From Plectosphaerella cucumerina (lineage: Eukaryota; Ascomycota; Sordariomycetes; Glomerellales; Plectosphaerellaceae), in assembly GCA_020746995.1 (NCBI GenBank), contig JAGPXD010000003.1, forward strand, positions 3,596,001-3,660,000: DNA of 64,000 nucleotides, in the 5' to 3' direction. This document shows, piece by piece, positions 1 through 11,211 of the stretch (position 1 is the first letter of the stretch; each line of letters begins with the position of its first letter). The notes below the pieces were generated by a model. The model made no database searches. It was not told where the DNA came from and was given only the letters and a program-made list of their open reading frames with translations. The translations under genes and the position numbers were made by a program.

Positions 1-705
1 CATGATGATGGAGATGATGGCGGCGCTTCCGGGCTTGAGCACCAGCACGGCGACCCAAGTGAAGAGGAAGCCGGCCAGTTCACCCAGAATCTTGGCGAGG
101 TAGACCTGCGAACCTCCGTTCAGAGGGATGGCACCGCCGAGCTCGGCGTAGCTGGCGGCACCGGTCCACGCGAGCACGCCGGCAATGACCCAGACGATGA
201 GCGACGCGCCCGGCGAACCAACCCGCGCGCTGACCTGACTAGGGCTGCTGAAGATGCCCGAGCCGATGATTAGGCCGATGATGAGGCTGAGGCCGTTCAG
301 GTATGTGAGCGTCTTGTTCTTCTCGAGCGAGCCGCCGCCGAGGCTGCCACCGCCGCCATACGTCGCCGTCGATGCCATAGCATGCCCACCGATGGGTGCG
401 TAGCCACCTGCCCCGGCCGTCGAGCTCAGCGGGAAGAGGTTGGGGCCAGGGTCAAAGGCTGACGAGACGGAGAACGTGCGCCCATGTCTTGACGGTCGGC
501 CGGCGGCGGCGGGATTCGCCGAGTTGAGGGGATCTTCGGCGTCGAAGGAGAGCTTCCGTGACGAGGATATGGAGGGTCGTGACGAGACGGCGTCGCCATT
601 TTCCGAGACCGTATCGGGGCCGTTGCCGGAGGAGGATGCTAGAGACGCAAGCTCAAGCGAGTCGCGGGTCTGGGGCGCGAAGCCCGAGGAGTAGTGTGAT
701 GGCAT
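1..705 (-). CDS. Amino-acid permease, APC superfamily (LAT type), 3' part cut off
   Basis: The first 235 residues of a membrane transporter are visible and the frame is open to the window edge. About 110 N-terminal residues are cytosolic, Ser/Gly/Pro-rich and low in complexity. The first membrane helix follows, with the APC signature GSGIFSSP, then helix 2 (VWVIAGVLAWTGAASYAELG), a PLNGGSQVYLAKI loop and the start of helix 3. This GxGIF plus Y-x-E-L-G pattern is typical of L-type / Mup1-like amino-acid exchangers of the fungal plasma membrane. Start chosen at the ATG at 705, which opens the only frame running into the helices. The 3' end lies outside, so substrate cannot be inferred. Confidence 0.85.
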   Translation of the reverse strand, partial: MPSHYSSGFAPQTRDSLELASLASSSGNGPDTVSENGDAVSSRPSISSSRKLSFDAEDPLNSANPAAAGRPSRHGRTFSVSSAFDPGPNLFPLSSTAGAGGYAPIGGHAMASTATYGGGGSLGGGSLEKNKTLTYLNGLSLIIGLIIGSGIFSSPSQVSARVGSPGASLIVWVIAGVLAWTGAASYAELGGAIPLNGGSQVYLAKILGELAGFLFTWVAVLVLKPGSAAIISIIM

Positions 706-1494
706 CGTGGGCGGTGTGTGTGTGTGTGTGTGTGGGTGTGGGTGGATGGTGGTTGCCCGTTCCTAAGCGCTGCTTGTATCCTTCGCTATGTCCTGGCCCG
801 ATGCTGTCTCATAATGCAGCGCCTGTCGTACGCCGCGCGATAGGTGTATCTGTAACCAAGCTCGTGGTGTCGTGTTCGGTACAAGGTGCAATGGCAGAGG
901 ATTGTTGTCGCGGTGTTCGTTCGAGTGCGCCAGGTGTCGGTGACGTCGATCGTCGTCGGGGGTTTTGCTCGTGCAACAAGCAAGTCTGGCCGGGGTGGGC
1001 TATCCAAAAGAGGATGCGATGATGCAAGAATTGTATGGAGTGAAGGGATACAGCTTGAAGCGAAGCGAGTGTTCGAGCTAGAAGATGGTATCGGGAGATG
1101 TTGTTGTCGTGTCGTGTCGTGTCAAGTCGGTGTCGTCGAGATTTCTTTGATCTACGGACGGTCCGTAAAAGGGGACCGTCAATCACCAGGCCCCATGTCT
1201 GGGGCGCTCTTTCCATTCCCTGGGCGACCTCGGGTTTGCTGCACCTGCCCTGCTGGCCGCATCCTGGCAGCCGGCGGGGCCCAGTCGTTCTTTCCTCTGG
1301 GGGTTTCACCCGTCCTGCACGGGCCTTCAACTACCGGTTACGGCTTCTGATTGGCCCGAGCCAGATTACACTGGCTGACATAATCTCCGGGCCGGTCGTC
1401 TTTCGCGAAAGCGAGTCGAATGCGATCGCGGCCCGCCTGGAACTTCCCTTCAGCTCGCAAAACCTCGGACACGCCCCCCGAACCCGACGACACG
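706..1494. promoter_or_regulatory. Divergent intergenic region between the permease and FAM32A genes
   Basis: It separates two genes transcribed away from each other, so it should hold both promoters. It contains a GT microsatellite close to the permease start and several short direct repeats of gtcgtgtcgtgt type near 1100. No convincing ORF or TATA box is seen. Confidence 0.5.
714..734. repeat. GT dinucleotide microsatellite
   Basis: About ten uninterrupted GT units followed by imperfect GGGTGT units, within 10 bases of the permease start codon on its 5' side. It therefore lies in the presumed 5' leader of that gene and may vary in length between isolates. Confidence 0.9.
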
Positions 1495-1983
1495 ATGCCT
1501 GCGGACGACTACGCCTCCATTGGCGGCGGCGGCCTGCGGCTCAAGGGCGCCAAGGTGTCCAAGAAGAAGAAGAAGTCAAAGTCGAAGCCGACCGACCTTG
1601 AGAAGAACCTCGGCACGGGCGACGAGGGCCCTTCGACGAAAGCCGTCGAGAAGCGTCGCGCGTCTTCGCAAGACGTCGAGGACAAGGGAAAGGGCGCCGA
1701 GGAGGAGCACGCGTCCTTGGGCGACGAGAAGGCTGCTCCGCGCAAGACGGAGGCGGAGCTGCGGTTCGAAGAGCGCCGGCGGAAGAGGGTGAGTTCTCCT
1801 CGGGAAGAGGTCCAGATGTTTTTTCCGCTAACATACCTGTGAATCCAGCTCCTCGAACTTTCCGAATCCTCTTCCTCGCGACCCGAACTACTCAAGACTC
1901 ACAAGGAGCGCGTCGAGGAGCTGAACACATACCTCTCCAAGCTCAGCGAGCATCACGACATGCCCAAGATCGGACCGGGTTGA
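1495..1983 (+). CDS. FAM32A: FAM32A-like nuclear protein (DUF1754)
   Basis: Two exons (1495-1788, 1849-1983) give 142 residues. The 60-bp intron has a GTGAGT donor and CAG acceptor and is in phase 0. The family signature is complete: an N-terminal Gly-rich GGGLRLKG segment, a Lys-rich stretch (SKKKKKSKSK), a charged Glu/Lys middle and the conserved C-terminus HHDMPKIGPG, matching the HYDIPKV-type tail of human FAM32A. Human FAM32A is a spliceosome-associated protein at exon ligation; the fungal role is inferred from homology only. Length is slightly above the 112-residue human protein. Start fixed by the MPADDYASIGGG context typical of fungal members. Confidence 0.9.
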
Positions 1984-2597
1984 GGGGCGTTGTACATGTC
2001 AAAGGAAAGGGGCGTTCATAGGGCAGGCGTTCTTTTCAAATACCCATGATTCCACACATATTTCACACAAAATACATCTAACTTGATGTGCGGTAGGCAA
2101 TTCATGCCATCCTGAGGTCTGGCGACCAGCCTTGTAAGCCTGGAATGGGCGCTTGAGGGCGACTTTGGCGACCATCTTGAGAACACATCATAGATGACGA
2201 GCAGGTAAAGCGTCATAAGGGCGAAAGTGACTCTATTCAACCCCTCTACAGGCCGTGGATGTTCATGTCATGCAAGATATCCTTTTCCCATCTTGCGCTG
2301 TTCCCGATCCCCGTCCCGGGGCGGGGCGGGATACATGGCCACGCCGTGTCCCGCCCACCCATTCTATGATTCGTGCCCGCCGTGGTGTTGCGCCGTTGGG
2401 TATTGCAATGCAAGGAGTGTGTAAATGCCGGAAAAATCCAAGACGCATCGTTAAAAAATCAAAAACATGGATCGCTCCCATCGTCTTCTGCGTCCGGGGC
2501 TATCATTTCGTGTATGGCGGGGTTCGTTCCCCGATATTAGGTGTCTCACTTTTCGAGACGGATCCGTTCCTGCTGCCGCCTTCGGAAGGGGCGGGCT
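1984..2597. other. Convergent intergenic region, no gene seen
   Basis: It lies between the 3' ends of the FAM32A-like gene and the mucin-like gene. It holds AT-richer stretches compatible with two 3' UTRs and no conserved ORF. Confidence 0.5.
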
Positions 2598-4156
2598 TCA
2601 CAGCAGGAATGCGCCGACGATGGCAGCGATGCCGATGGCGCCAAGACCGCCGGCGACGGCGCGAGGTGCGGCGTCTTGCAGGTCACCGCCCTCCTCGGAG
2701 GAGCCAGATGTCGTCTGGGGCGAGGGGTCGACGCCGACGTAGGACGTCTCGGTAACGTAGACGACATCGCCCTCGGCATCCGTCGTGGTCCTGGTCGCGA
2801 GGACGGCGCTCGACGACTGGGCGCGGGAGCTGGCCCGGGTGGTCGTCACGACAGTCGCCTGGGTCGACTGGGCGGACGAGCCTATCGTCTGTTAGCCAAC
2901 TGTTCTGCAAAAGCATGCCTTGTCCATGAGCCTCCCTCCATCATCATCCTCCTCAGGGGAAAGAAAGAGACCCCCACGGCACCACTCCACGCGACGTGTG
3001 TGGCTGTGGCCCGGGGCCAGCCCCTGGAACATCCAAGCGGAGTTCCGACAAGATACTAGGGCAACGCAGGCACGGGGCCTGACGCTGACTCACTCGGTCT
3101 AGTAGTTGTGGCGGCGGCGGTGGTAGTGGACGGCGTCGTTGCAGAGGACGAGCCTGACGACGTGTTGGTGATGATGGTTGTGGATTCAGGAGAAGAGGAG
3201 GAGGAGGAAGGAGAAAGAGTTTGAGACGTACGGATCGAGGAGGTAAAGGTAGAAGTGGAAGGTTCAGAGGAAGAAGTGGGAGTGGTAGAAGACTGCTCCG
3301 CCTGAGACGTACCGGGATCAGAGGACGCTGCTGCCGAGGGTGCCGTTGTCGAGGGTTCCTGGGGCTGCTCCGAGCTGCTGGGCGACGAGGCCGGGGGCGG
3401 GGGCGCCTGGGAGGTGGTCGACTCTTGAGGGGGAGGGGGAGGCGCCGTCGTGGTCTCGGCGGGGTTCGACGAGGGCGGCGGCGGAGGAGGAGCCTGGGAG
3501 GTCGTGGTCACCGCTGGCGGGGGAGCTGTGGTGGTGATGGTCACGACGGGAGGGTTCGACGTGACCGGCGGCGGCTGGGAAGGCGACGTGGGCGGGTTGG
3601 ACGGCGTCGAGGGCTCGGACGGCGATGACGGCGTCGGTGTCGGCGAGGGCTCGGTCTCGTTGCCGTCCTGGCGCTTGGCGATCTGAGCCAGCGCGGCGCC
3701 GAGGGCGGCGTCGTCGGCCTCGACGGCAGAGACGGCATCCTCGTCCGAAGCGTACACACCGTCCTGGAACGTCTTGGGGAAATAGGCGTGCAGCAGGCGG
3801 TGCAACAGGTCGGGCTGGTCCGCGCCGGCAGACTCGCTCAGTTCGGAGGCGTCCGCACCGGGGCCGGCCATTGCCCGCTGACCATCGGCGCCACCGTGGT
3901 GCCGGGAGCAGCCGGCCGCGATAGCGGAGGTGAGGCCGAAGCTCACGAAGAGGAAAGCCACGAGTGTGACGAGGACACGGCGAGCCTTGACCATCCTGTC
4001 GGTAGTCCTCTCGTGAGTCGAGGGCGTTGTCGAGCCGCGGTATCCAGATCCAGGGTACGAGTCTTCTGTCGACAGGGTCATCTTCTCATCGGTAACGACA
4101 GGCAGCAGCAGTCCCTCCTCCAGTTCTTGTTGATGTCTCTTGGTCTCGAAGGCCAT
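2598..4156 (-). CDS. Mucin-like Ser/Thr/Pro-rich membrane or wall protein
   Basis: Not recognised as a named family. The first exon is 4156-3094; a GTGAGT donor at 3093 and a TAG acceptor before 2881 keep the frame (448 residues). Order: 60-residue cytosolic-type N-terminus, one hydrophobic segment at about residues 61-84 (a signal-anchor, too far in for a cleaved signal peptide), an acidic 80-residue region, then about 240 residues of Ser/Thr/Pro with PPPP runs expected to be heavily O-mannosylated. A hydrophobic end (AVAGGLGAIGIAAIVGAFLL) resembles a GPI-attachment signal. Two membrane signals on one chain is unusual. The acceptor is weak and could be elsewhere; the C-terminal exon is supported by its VVYVTET and hydrophobic-tail composition. 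Confidence 0.62.
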
Positions 4157-7100
4157 TGTAGCGAGAGAGGGGACAGCGGCAGGCTGTCGGCGGAAAAGGG
4201 TGTGACGTGCTCTTTAAAGAGAGAGGGGGGCAAGGTCGGGCGATGATCAGGACCGAGGGGGCCACAAGATTCGCCTTTGCCTAGAGGCACGGGGGAAGAA
4301 GCGAATGAGGACCGGCGCCGATGAGGGGCCAAGGCTCTTTCTTTCCCGCGAGCAGGAGGAGGTCGAGAGACAAGAGGGTCGACTGGGTGTAGCGTTGAAC
4401 GAGGGTGGGTTTAGCGTCGTGCTTGTTGCATCAACCAAGGCGCGCTGGTTTCCAGTCGAGCCTTGAGGACGTGGAGGCTCCGGAGCTTGAGGTTGCCGGC
4501 GACGGAGAAGGGTTGTTTTGCTTCAGGAGGAGGCAAATCGCGTGGTGAGGGGTGAGTGGCTGGTTGGTTGGCTGGAGTGAGGAGGTCTTGCAGCAGCCGC
4601 AGCAAGCTTAGTCGTTGGTCTAGTAGGCGGAGGAGGGTGAGGCGAGGATGAGTGAGGGTGGTGCTGCAGGAGGGATGCAGAGGCCGAAAGGAGAAGCTGA
4701 GGTGTGGTCGCCCTTGGCTCTTTATCGCGAGTGGGCGGGTCGCGGTGGCTGGCAAGCCGGGGTCGTCAGAGAGGCAAGAGGCAGCTCGGGCAGGACAAGG
4801 CAGGGCAGGACAGGGGACAGGGGGTGAGGGAGGCTAGAGAGAAGCGCCGTCGATCGTGGAGGGTCGGCGCTCGTGTTTTTGAGGGCCAAGCCGGTCCGCA
4901 GGCTCGGATGAGAGCTTGGGGATCCAGCAGGAAAAATGGCACCTGCTTGCGTAGATGGGACCAGTAGTGCGCTTCTGCGGCGGTCCCGGGTGCAAAACTC
5001 TGTCTAAATCAGGACCCCCTCGCGGAGGATAAAGAAAAGGGCTCGACGAGGCCGGCTGGCTGAGGGAGAAGCTTGGGAGAGGGCGCCGCTAGGCAAGGGG
5101 GATGGAGCTGTCCGTTGCAAGTTGCGCCGCTTGGTGTTGCCCGACTGTTGTCTTTCTCCACCCCTGTCGAATCGGATGACGATGGACGGACGACGGAAGC
5201 GGAGCGAGCGGCGGGCGGTGGCGACGCGGCGGCCGGGTCTGGCAGCTGAGCCAAGCCAGCGAACGGATGGAGACTTTGGGCGTGTGTGTGCTTCCGGGGG
5301 CGACCTTTGCGATGTGATGGGACAGGACGAGAGGCGACGTTACGAGTTTGCGAGTGAGGAGAGAGATGATCCCAATGCTGGCCGCGGCAATGGTTGCACT
5401 CTGATGTTGCGAATGTGTCCGGTAGGGGTACCCGGTGTGGTAAGATGACGGGCTCTTGAAGCATATATGAGAAACAATTGGGCGGTATTTTCCTGGCCGG
5501 GCCAACTATTTGGTCGGCTTGTCGCCCTCCCACTCGCTCCCTCTCACTGCAATCAATGCCAGGCTGCGACGATGCGACGCTGTCCCAGACTTGACTGCCC
5601 CCAAGATCAGGGAGGTGCTGTGCGCTGTAAGTATTCGTACGTGCTGCTGTGCTGTGCTGCAGCAGGGAGCCCGGACCCCTGCGGCCTCTCATCTGGCTGA
5701 TCTGATTTCAGGACGCGCGCCTCGGGGGGTGAGCTCCCTTCGCTTGCTGGGTGAGCGAGTCGTCCACCCCCTTGGCGACCCCTCGGCATGCCTTGTGCAG
5801 CAAAACCCCGTTCGGCACCTGCTCCACCCCTTCCTTGGCCGGTCGCACATCTTTCTCCGTGTCCTGGATCTACACTTCCGGGACGCCTCTTTCACGGGAC
5901 GTGGTTTGGTGGTGTCGTGTTCCTCCGGTTGCGATGGCAGCCTCCCCAAGCTCCTACAACCTGGAATGCGGTGCCACGCGAGCCGACTAGCCGGAACGCG
6001 GAACACGGGCCACCAAAAGAGCTGGAGCTCGGCCGGGGCCGTGACATCACCAGCTAATCCTGGAACAAACCGCTGGTTCGCTCCCCGCCCCTGGCCTGTT
6101 GCCCCGTTGCCCCCCTTCTCGCCGGACGAACCGCCTTCGTATTGGCGTCGCCGTCGCCGAGGCGGCTCTTCCCTGGGAGGTTCGGAGGCAGACTAGGAGG
6201 CCCGGCGCCCAGGGAAATACGAGCCAAGACGTTGTGTTTGTGTGGTCATCGGTGACCCTCGAGTGGGCTGGGCTGGGCTAGGCTGGCCAGGAGGGAAAAG
6301 AAGCAAGGCCGGCCGGCCGCCGACATCGCCGGGCCGGGCGAAGCTGTGCTTCAGTTGCAGCTGTCGTGCTCTGATCTGTCATCCGAGCACACATCCTTGT
6401 CCTGCTGGACGTTGAGGTGCGTTGGTGCGTGCAGGCCGCGAGCCTGGTCCCGCAGCTTTGGGCTCGGCACCGTGCGCTCTGGTCCAACCGGACCTCTCTC
6501 GGCACCCTAGCGAGAAGTGCCATGATGCAGAGGATTACGACGGCATATGGATCCCCTCATTGTCCGGGCGATGGCGAGTCGAGTTTGTCCGCCTCGTACC
6601 GAATGACGGGGCATTGCATCAACAGGACCCCCTCTCTCGCTTCTTGACGACAATTGTTCTCCAGAGAAATGCTCGTGTCTCGGATAGTTTTGAGACACCC
6701 GCCAAAAGCCTCTTGTGTGTGTCGCAGGTGAAGGTGAAGGCTGCGCAAGGCAGGGATGCGTGGAGTTCCGTGTGGTGACACTGCTGCAGGCTGACTTTGT
6801 GCATGGCCTCGGTGTGTAAGCCCGGCATTGGGATGGCTCGATATTTTTTCTTGAGACGACGCGAGGGCTTGAGGTTATTTGTACGATTAACCTTTTCCGG
6901 CGCGGGGTTTCTCGCCATCGGCATCTTCGGCGGTTTTATCTCGTGAGATGTTTTGTTGGCCAAGAGCGACAGATTTGCCGGACTTCGTGGGCGCGATCTG
7001 ACAGCAAGCCACAGCTAAAGCTGCCACCGGCCAGCCGCTGTGGCTTCCGCTGCCCGTGCCATGCAGGCTTGCCCCGGTTGAAGGCTATTCTGGGCGGTTT

Positions 7101-8085
7101 CAGCGGCCGGTCAGCCGCAAGCCTGCGCCGAACAGGGGGAGGGATTGACGGATTGACAGGAGGCCACAGGGCTAGCATCGTAGCATCGGGGATTTTCCGC
7201 AAATCGTACTCCTCTGGCTGCCGACACCGGCAGATGACTGATCAGCTGTGGATGATATTCGACAGGTATAGAAGACGGTTGACACCTCTGTCGAAAGATT
7301 ATCGAGCAAAATGACCACAGATTCGACACAATGTAGACCGTCAAGGTGTGTCATCGTGGTGTGATGGGCCGATGGGCCAAAGAGCACGGATGCTGAGAGA
7401 TTGAAAGCTTGGCTGACGTGGTGCTGGAGTGGCGACAGGATTGATGTTGATGGCCTCGGCCAGCTTGATGGCATTCAAACCGAGGCATGTTTTGAATCAA
7501 AGCAGCTCCATCGAGTGTATCTGCCGTATCCATGGAGACAGTCAGAATTTGAAGCACCTCGGCAACTGAGGGAAAGAGCTGCCCTCGTTCTTGCCGTGAA
7601 TGCAGCTTCATGGATCCCAATGGGCGCCGATAAGACCGATAAGACCGACTCAACGAGCCAGGCAGGAACGACCCCCTGGCTCAACGGACACGACAGCGCT
7701 TCCTGGGCGCTGATTGGCGCTTCTCCACAGCGACTGCGACAGTGGGCTTGCATGTGATTTGCTTGTTTGAGTGACGACGCACCTCAGGAAACACTGAACC
7801 GCCAAACGACTCCCTGCCAAAGTGAGGTGGCTTCAACATTCCCATCCTTCACCAGCCTCACACAAGAGCCCTCACCTCACAACCCCCGACCGCGTGGGAG
7901 AAGCCCTCGACATCCCCGATCATTGATATCTCTTCTACTACCACGACGGACATTCATTCACAGTGCAGCCCATTCGTTCTTTGACTCCTTGAACAGGGCC
8001 GCGCACGCTCCCCGACCGCTGCCCCTCGTCGGCCTCGTCTATTCCCAATGGGCCCTACATCCCCGACCGACATATAAGTCGAGCC
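4157..8085. other. Long gene-poor region (3.9 kb)
   Basis: No ORF here shows domain, codon bias or intron structure like the surrounding genes; the longest (for example a minus-strand frame at 5009-5692) are compositionally random. It contains G-rich low-complexity runs at about 4785-4830 (cagggcaggacagg type) and 6264-6290 (gggctgggctaggct). The right end must include the leader of the dolichol kinase gene, pyrimidine-rich from about 7800. A non-coding RNA or fast-evolving small gene cannot be excluded. Confidence 0.5.
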
Positions 8086-10854
8086 ATGCCCGACCGCCTC
8101 AATCTAGAATCGCTGTCTACCGGCAACGAGCCGGAAGATGGCAGCCAGCTCAGACATCTGACCAGGTCCCCTCACCCATACCATCACCTCAACTCGGAGC
8201 TCCCCCACGCTGCACACCGAGTACCCTACCGTGCCGAGTCCTCTCTCGAGACCACACAGCCATCATCTGGCGCACGCTCAGAAGATAGCACCGATCCATC
8301 ACCATCATTCCCCTCCTTCACAAAAGAGTCAACACCTGCTAGCGACAGCGGCACCGAAGCCGACGATGAACACTTCCTGAAGGGGCTGCCGGCGCCCAAG
8401 GTCCGCCTGCATAAGGGACTGCGGCACCATGGTGACGGCGCCTCTGGGACTTCGTCCCCAATGTACTCTCCCAGTGTCGTGGATGAGGACTATTCACAGC
8501 ACCATGCTGAGGCACTGGCGGCAGAGGAGAAAAAGAACCTTTGGGACGAGCGCAACACCAGGCGGGCAAAGGAGCTTGCCAGGCGCACCACGGAGCTGAT
8601 CATTGTGGGGGGCCTCTTCATCATTGTGCAGTCGCATCCGGACGTGAAGCCGATCTTTAAAGCTTGGAGCAAGGGTATGTCCTCCCGGCTCTTTGTTTTC
8701 AGTATGTGGTGCTGACTGTCATTAGAACTCCTCTTCATCGTCTACCTCTCTACAGCCCTCGTGGTCCTCTACCCCTTCCGACTCGTGGCCTGGACATATC
8801 TGCATCGAAAACCCATCAAGAAGATCCCCATCTTCATACCGACAATCTTCGACCCAGCAGCCATCCTATACCCCCCGGCAGTGTCCCTCCTGGTCGCCCT
8901 GCTGCTCGCGACAGATAACCCCGCCATCATCCTACCAACAATCATCCTCAGCATCAGCGCCATTCCAAGGGCCCTGATCCCCACTGCCCACAACACCGAG
9001 GCGGCCAATCCCCTCCACTGGGTCTTCTCATGTATGCCCCTTTACATGGCAACGGCACCGACCGGGCCGCTTTCTCTGTACCCGGCTACTGCGGACAGGC
9101 CTGCAGTCTCCCCACAGACGGCCGTTCTGCTATACCCACTGCACCAGGCTGTGATCTGCGTCCTCCATTACCTCACCACCACGAGTCTTCTCACCGCCGA
9201 ACTCGAGCTCCTCTCCATCGCACTGATCGACCTCGGCCTGATGGCACACTCACCTCAGGCCAGCATCCTCAAGGTGCTGCTCTGGATCGGCGGCGTCCTC
9301 GTCCTGCTGCTCTGCGGGCCCGTGATCCGCTGGGCCATTGCCTTGGCTAGAGTCCCCAGGCTTCGGTTCAGACGTGTTTCCATGGCCTCAAGAAAGTCGT
9401 GGTGGGCCCTCATCCGCGAGGCCTTGTCTTTCCGCTCCCTCCGTAACGATGCTAGGGCGCTCATGGACGACACGGCCTCCGAGACTGTCGACTCGGACGA
9501 CGATATCGGCGGCGGTCTGTTCCGGAAGCCTTCGAGAGTCCGCACTTTTACCAGCGGCTCCGCTGCCCCCGACTCCCTCGGCGTCGCCCGATCCATGTCG
9601 GCCAGGGCCTCCTTCGATACCGACGGCTCTCCCCTCACTAGGATTAGCACTTTCCCCGGCTTGGTTAACCGCCCCCGGCGATCCGCTACCCACACCTTCT
9701 CCGGCCGGCGAAAGCGCGCCTCATCATCCACGGTCCGATCCTTCTTCAGACTCACCGAGACCCAGGCTTTCGTCAGGCGCTGGATGTACTCGGCCTACGT
9801 CCACCTCGTTCTGGTCGCCATCGTCCTTTGGCCTGTGCGGTGGTACATTGGCGAGTACGGCCTCAAGGGCAGTGAGCCCATTGGCTGGGCTCTGGGCTAC
9901 CTATTTGGCGACATTCCCTGGTTCCGCTTCCAGGTGGTGAGCCGCGACCTTGAGCGCTGGATCTTCCTCCCCGCGCGCCCGGACGAGCCCCCTCGATGCT
10001 GTGATCAGGGCTGGGTTCATTATATCCGCACCGCCGAGTTTGGCGAGGCCAACACTCGCCTCCTCATCTGCGCCTACTATCTGACCGTCATCACCACCGG
10101 CCTCATCGTGGTAACCGGGTGGGCATCAAAGTACGAGGTCGACACTCGCCGCAAGGTCTTCCACTTCACGGTCGTCGCCATGTTCCTGTCCGCGACTTAC
10201 GTCGACCCCGTCTTCACCGGCCTGGCCCTCTCCTTCATCCTCGCCATCTTCCTCATCCTGGATCTACTTCGCGCCAGCCAGCTGCCGCCCCTGTCCAAGC
10301 CCATCGCCTCATTCCTGACGCCCTATGTCGACGGTCGCGACCACAAGGGTCCCGTCGTCATCTCCCACATCTTCCTGCTCATCGGCTGCGCCATCCCGTT
10401 GTGGCTCACGCTGGCCACTCTCCCGCGCTCAGGCCCAGTCACCGGCGCTCTGTCTTTTGGCGCCACTGATCCCTTTGACGGATGGGAGGTGCCGACCCGC
10501 GAGGTCAGCATGGTCGCTGGTGTCGTGTGCGTTGGTCTCGGCGACGCGGCTGCGTCTCTCATCGGCCGGCGATTCGGACGGAGAAAATGGGTCTGGGGCG
10601 GCGGCAAGAGCATCGAGGGAAGTGTCGCGTTCGCGGCGGCCGTCTTTGCTGGCCTTATGGCCGCGACGGCCTGGCTGCGTGTTGGAGGATGGCCTGTGAC
10701 GCCGAGTCAGGACGTGCCACTGCCTGTGGCTGCCCAACATGCCGCTATCTGTGGTGTTGCGTCGAGCCTGACTGAGGCGGTTCTGACCGGTGGCAACGAC
10801 AATGTCATCGTGCCCGTGGTGCTATGGATGTGTGTGAAGAGCCTTGGCGTCTGA
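8086..10854 (+). CDS. SEC59: Dolichol kinase
   Basis: Transfers phosphate from CTP to dolichol in the ER membrane, giving the dolichyl phosphate carrier for N-glycosylation, O-mannosylation and GPI synthesis. Two exons (8086-8674, 8726-10854) encode 905 residues. The 170-residue N-terminal region is disordered and fungal-specific; many hydrophobic helices follow, interrupted by a Ser/Arg-rich loop at about residues 430-520. Near the C-terminus is the CTP-binding polyprenol-kinase signature: CVGLGDAAASLIGRRFG, then KSIEGS, and the terminal TEAVLTGGNDNVIVP segment. This order is diagnostic for Sec59/DOLK. Yeast Sec59 is shorter (about 520 residues), whereas long N-termini are usual in filamentous fungi. 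Start is the first in-frame ATG; splice sites are GTATGT and TTAG. Confidence 0.93.
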
Positions 10855-11211
10855 TGATAGATGCGGGGGATATACCCAGGAACGAACGGACGGAGGCTGG
10901 GATGGACGGACTTCCATACAAATACCCTGTAGCTCTATAGATAACGAAGTGACGATTCATGTCAGTGCTGAGGATGTTGAAGTACGGTAATCCGTGGTGC
11001 ATGTGGTTAGTTGATATTTTGCCATTGAATCTTCCGAATACGGGAAGCGATGTAACTACAACACTCTGAGGCCAGGAATTCGGGTTTTCGTGTAACATCT
11101 CTGAAGTTGGCACATGAGAAGTGTGTTTGATTGAATGAGGTGTTTGATTATACACACGGTCGTCTAGACGGAAGACCGGGTTGATATTACACAGCTCCCC
11201 TTCATAAGTCA
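10855..11211. other. Convergent 3' UTR region of SEC59 and ORC2
   Basis: AT-richer than the flanking coding DNA and free of plausible ORFs. It presumably holds both polyadenylation regions. Confidence 0.5.

Noticed and set aside
3221..3628. Arg/Gly-rich ORF on the plus strand
   Set aside because: Antisense of the Ser/Pro/Thr-rich mucin-like exon; RG repeats are a translation artefact.
5009..5692. 227-codon minus-strand ORF in the gene-free gap
   Set aside because: No domain, no codon bias, random composition; overlapped by equally long frames on the other strand.
8073..8078. TATAAG just upstream of the dolichol kinase ATG
   Set aside because: Only 8-13 bases from the start codon, too close to serve as a TATA box for this start.
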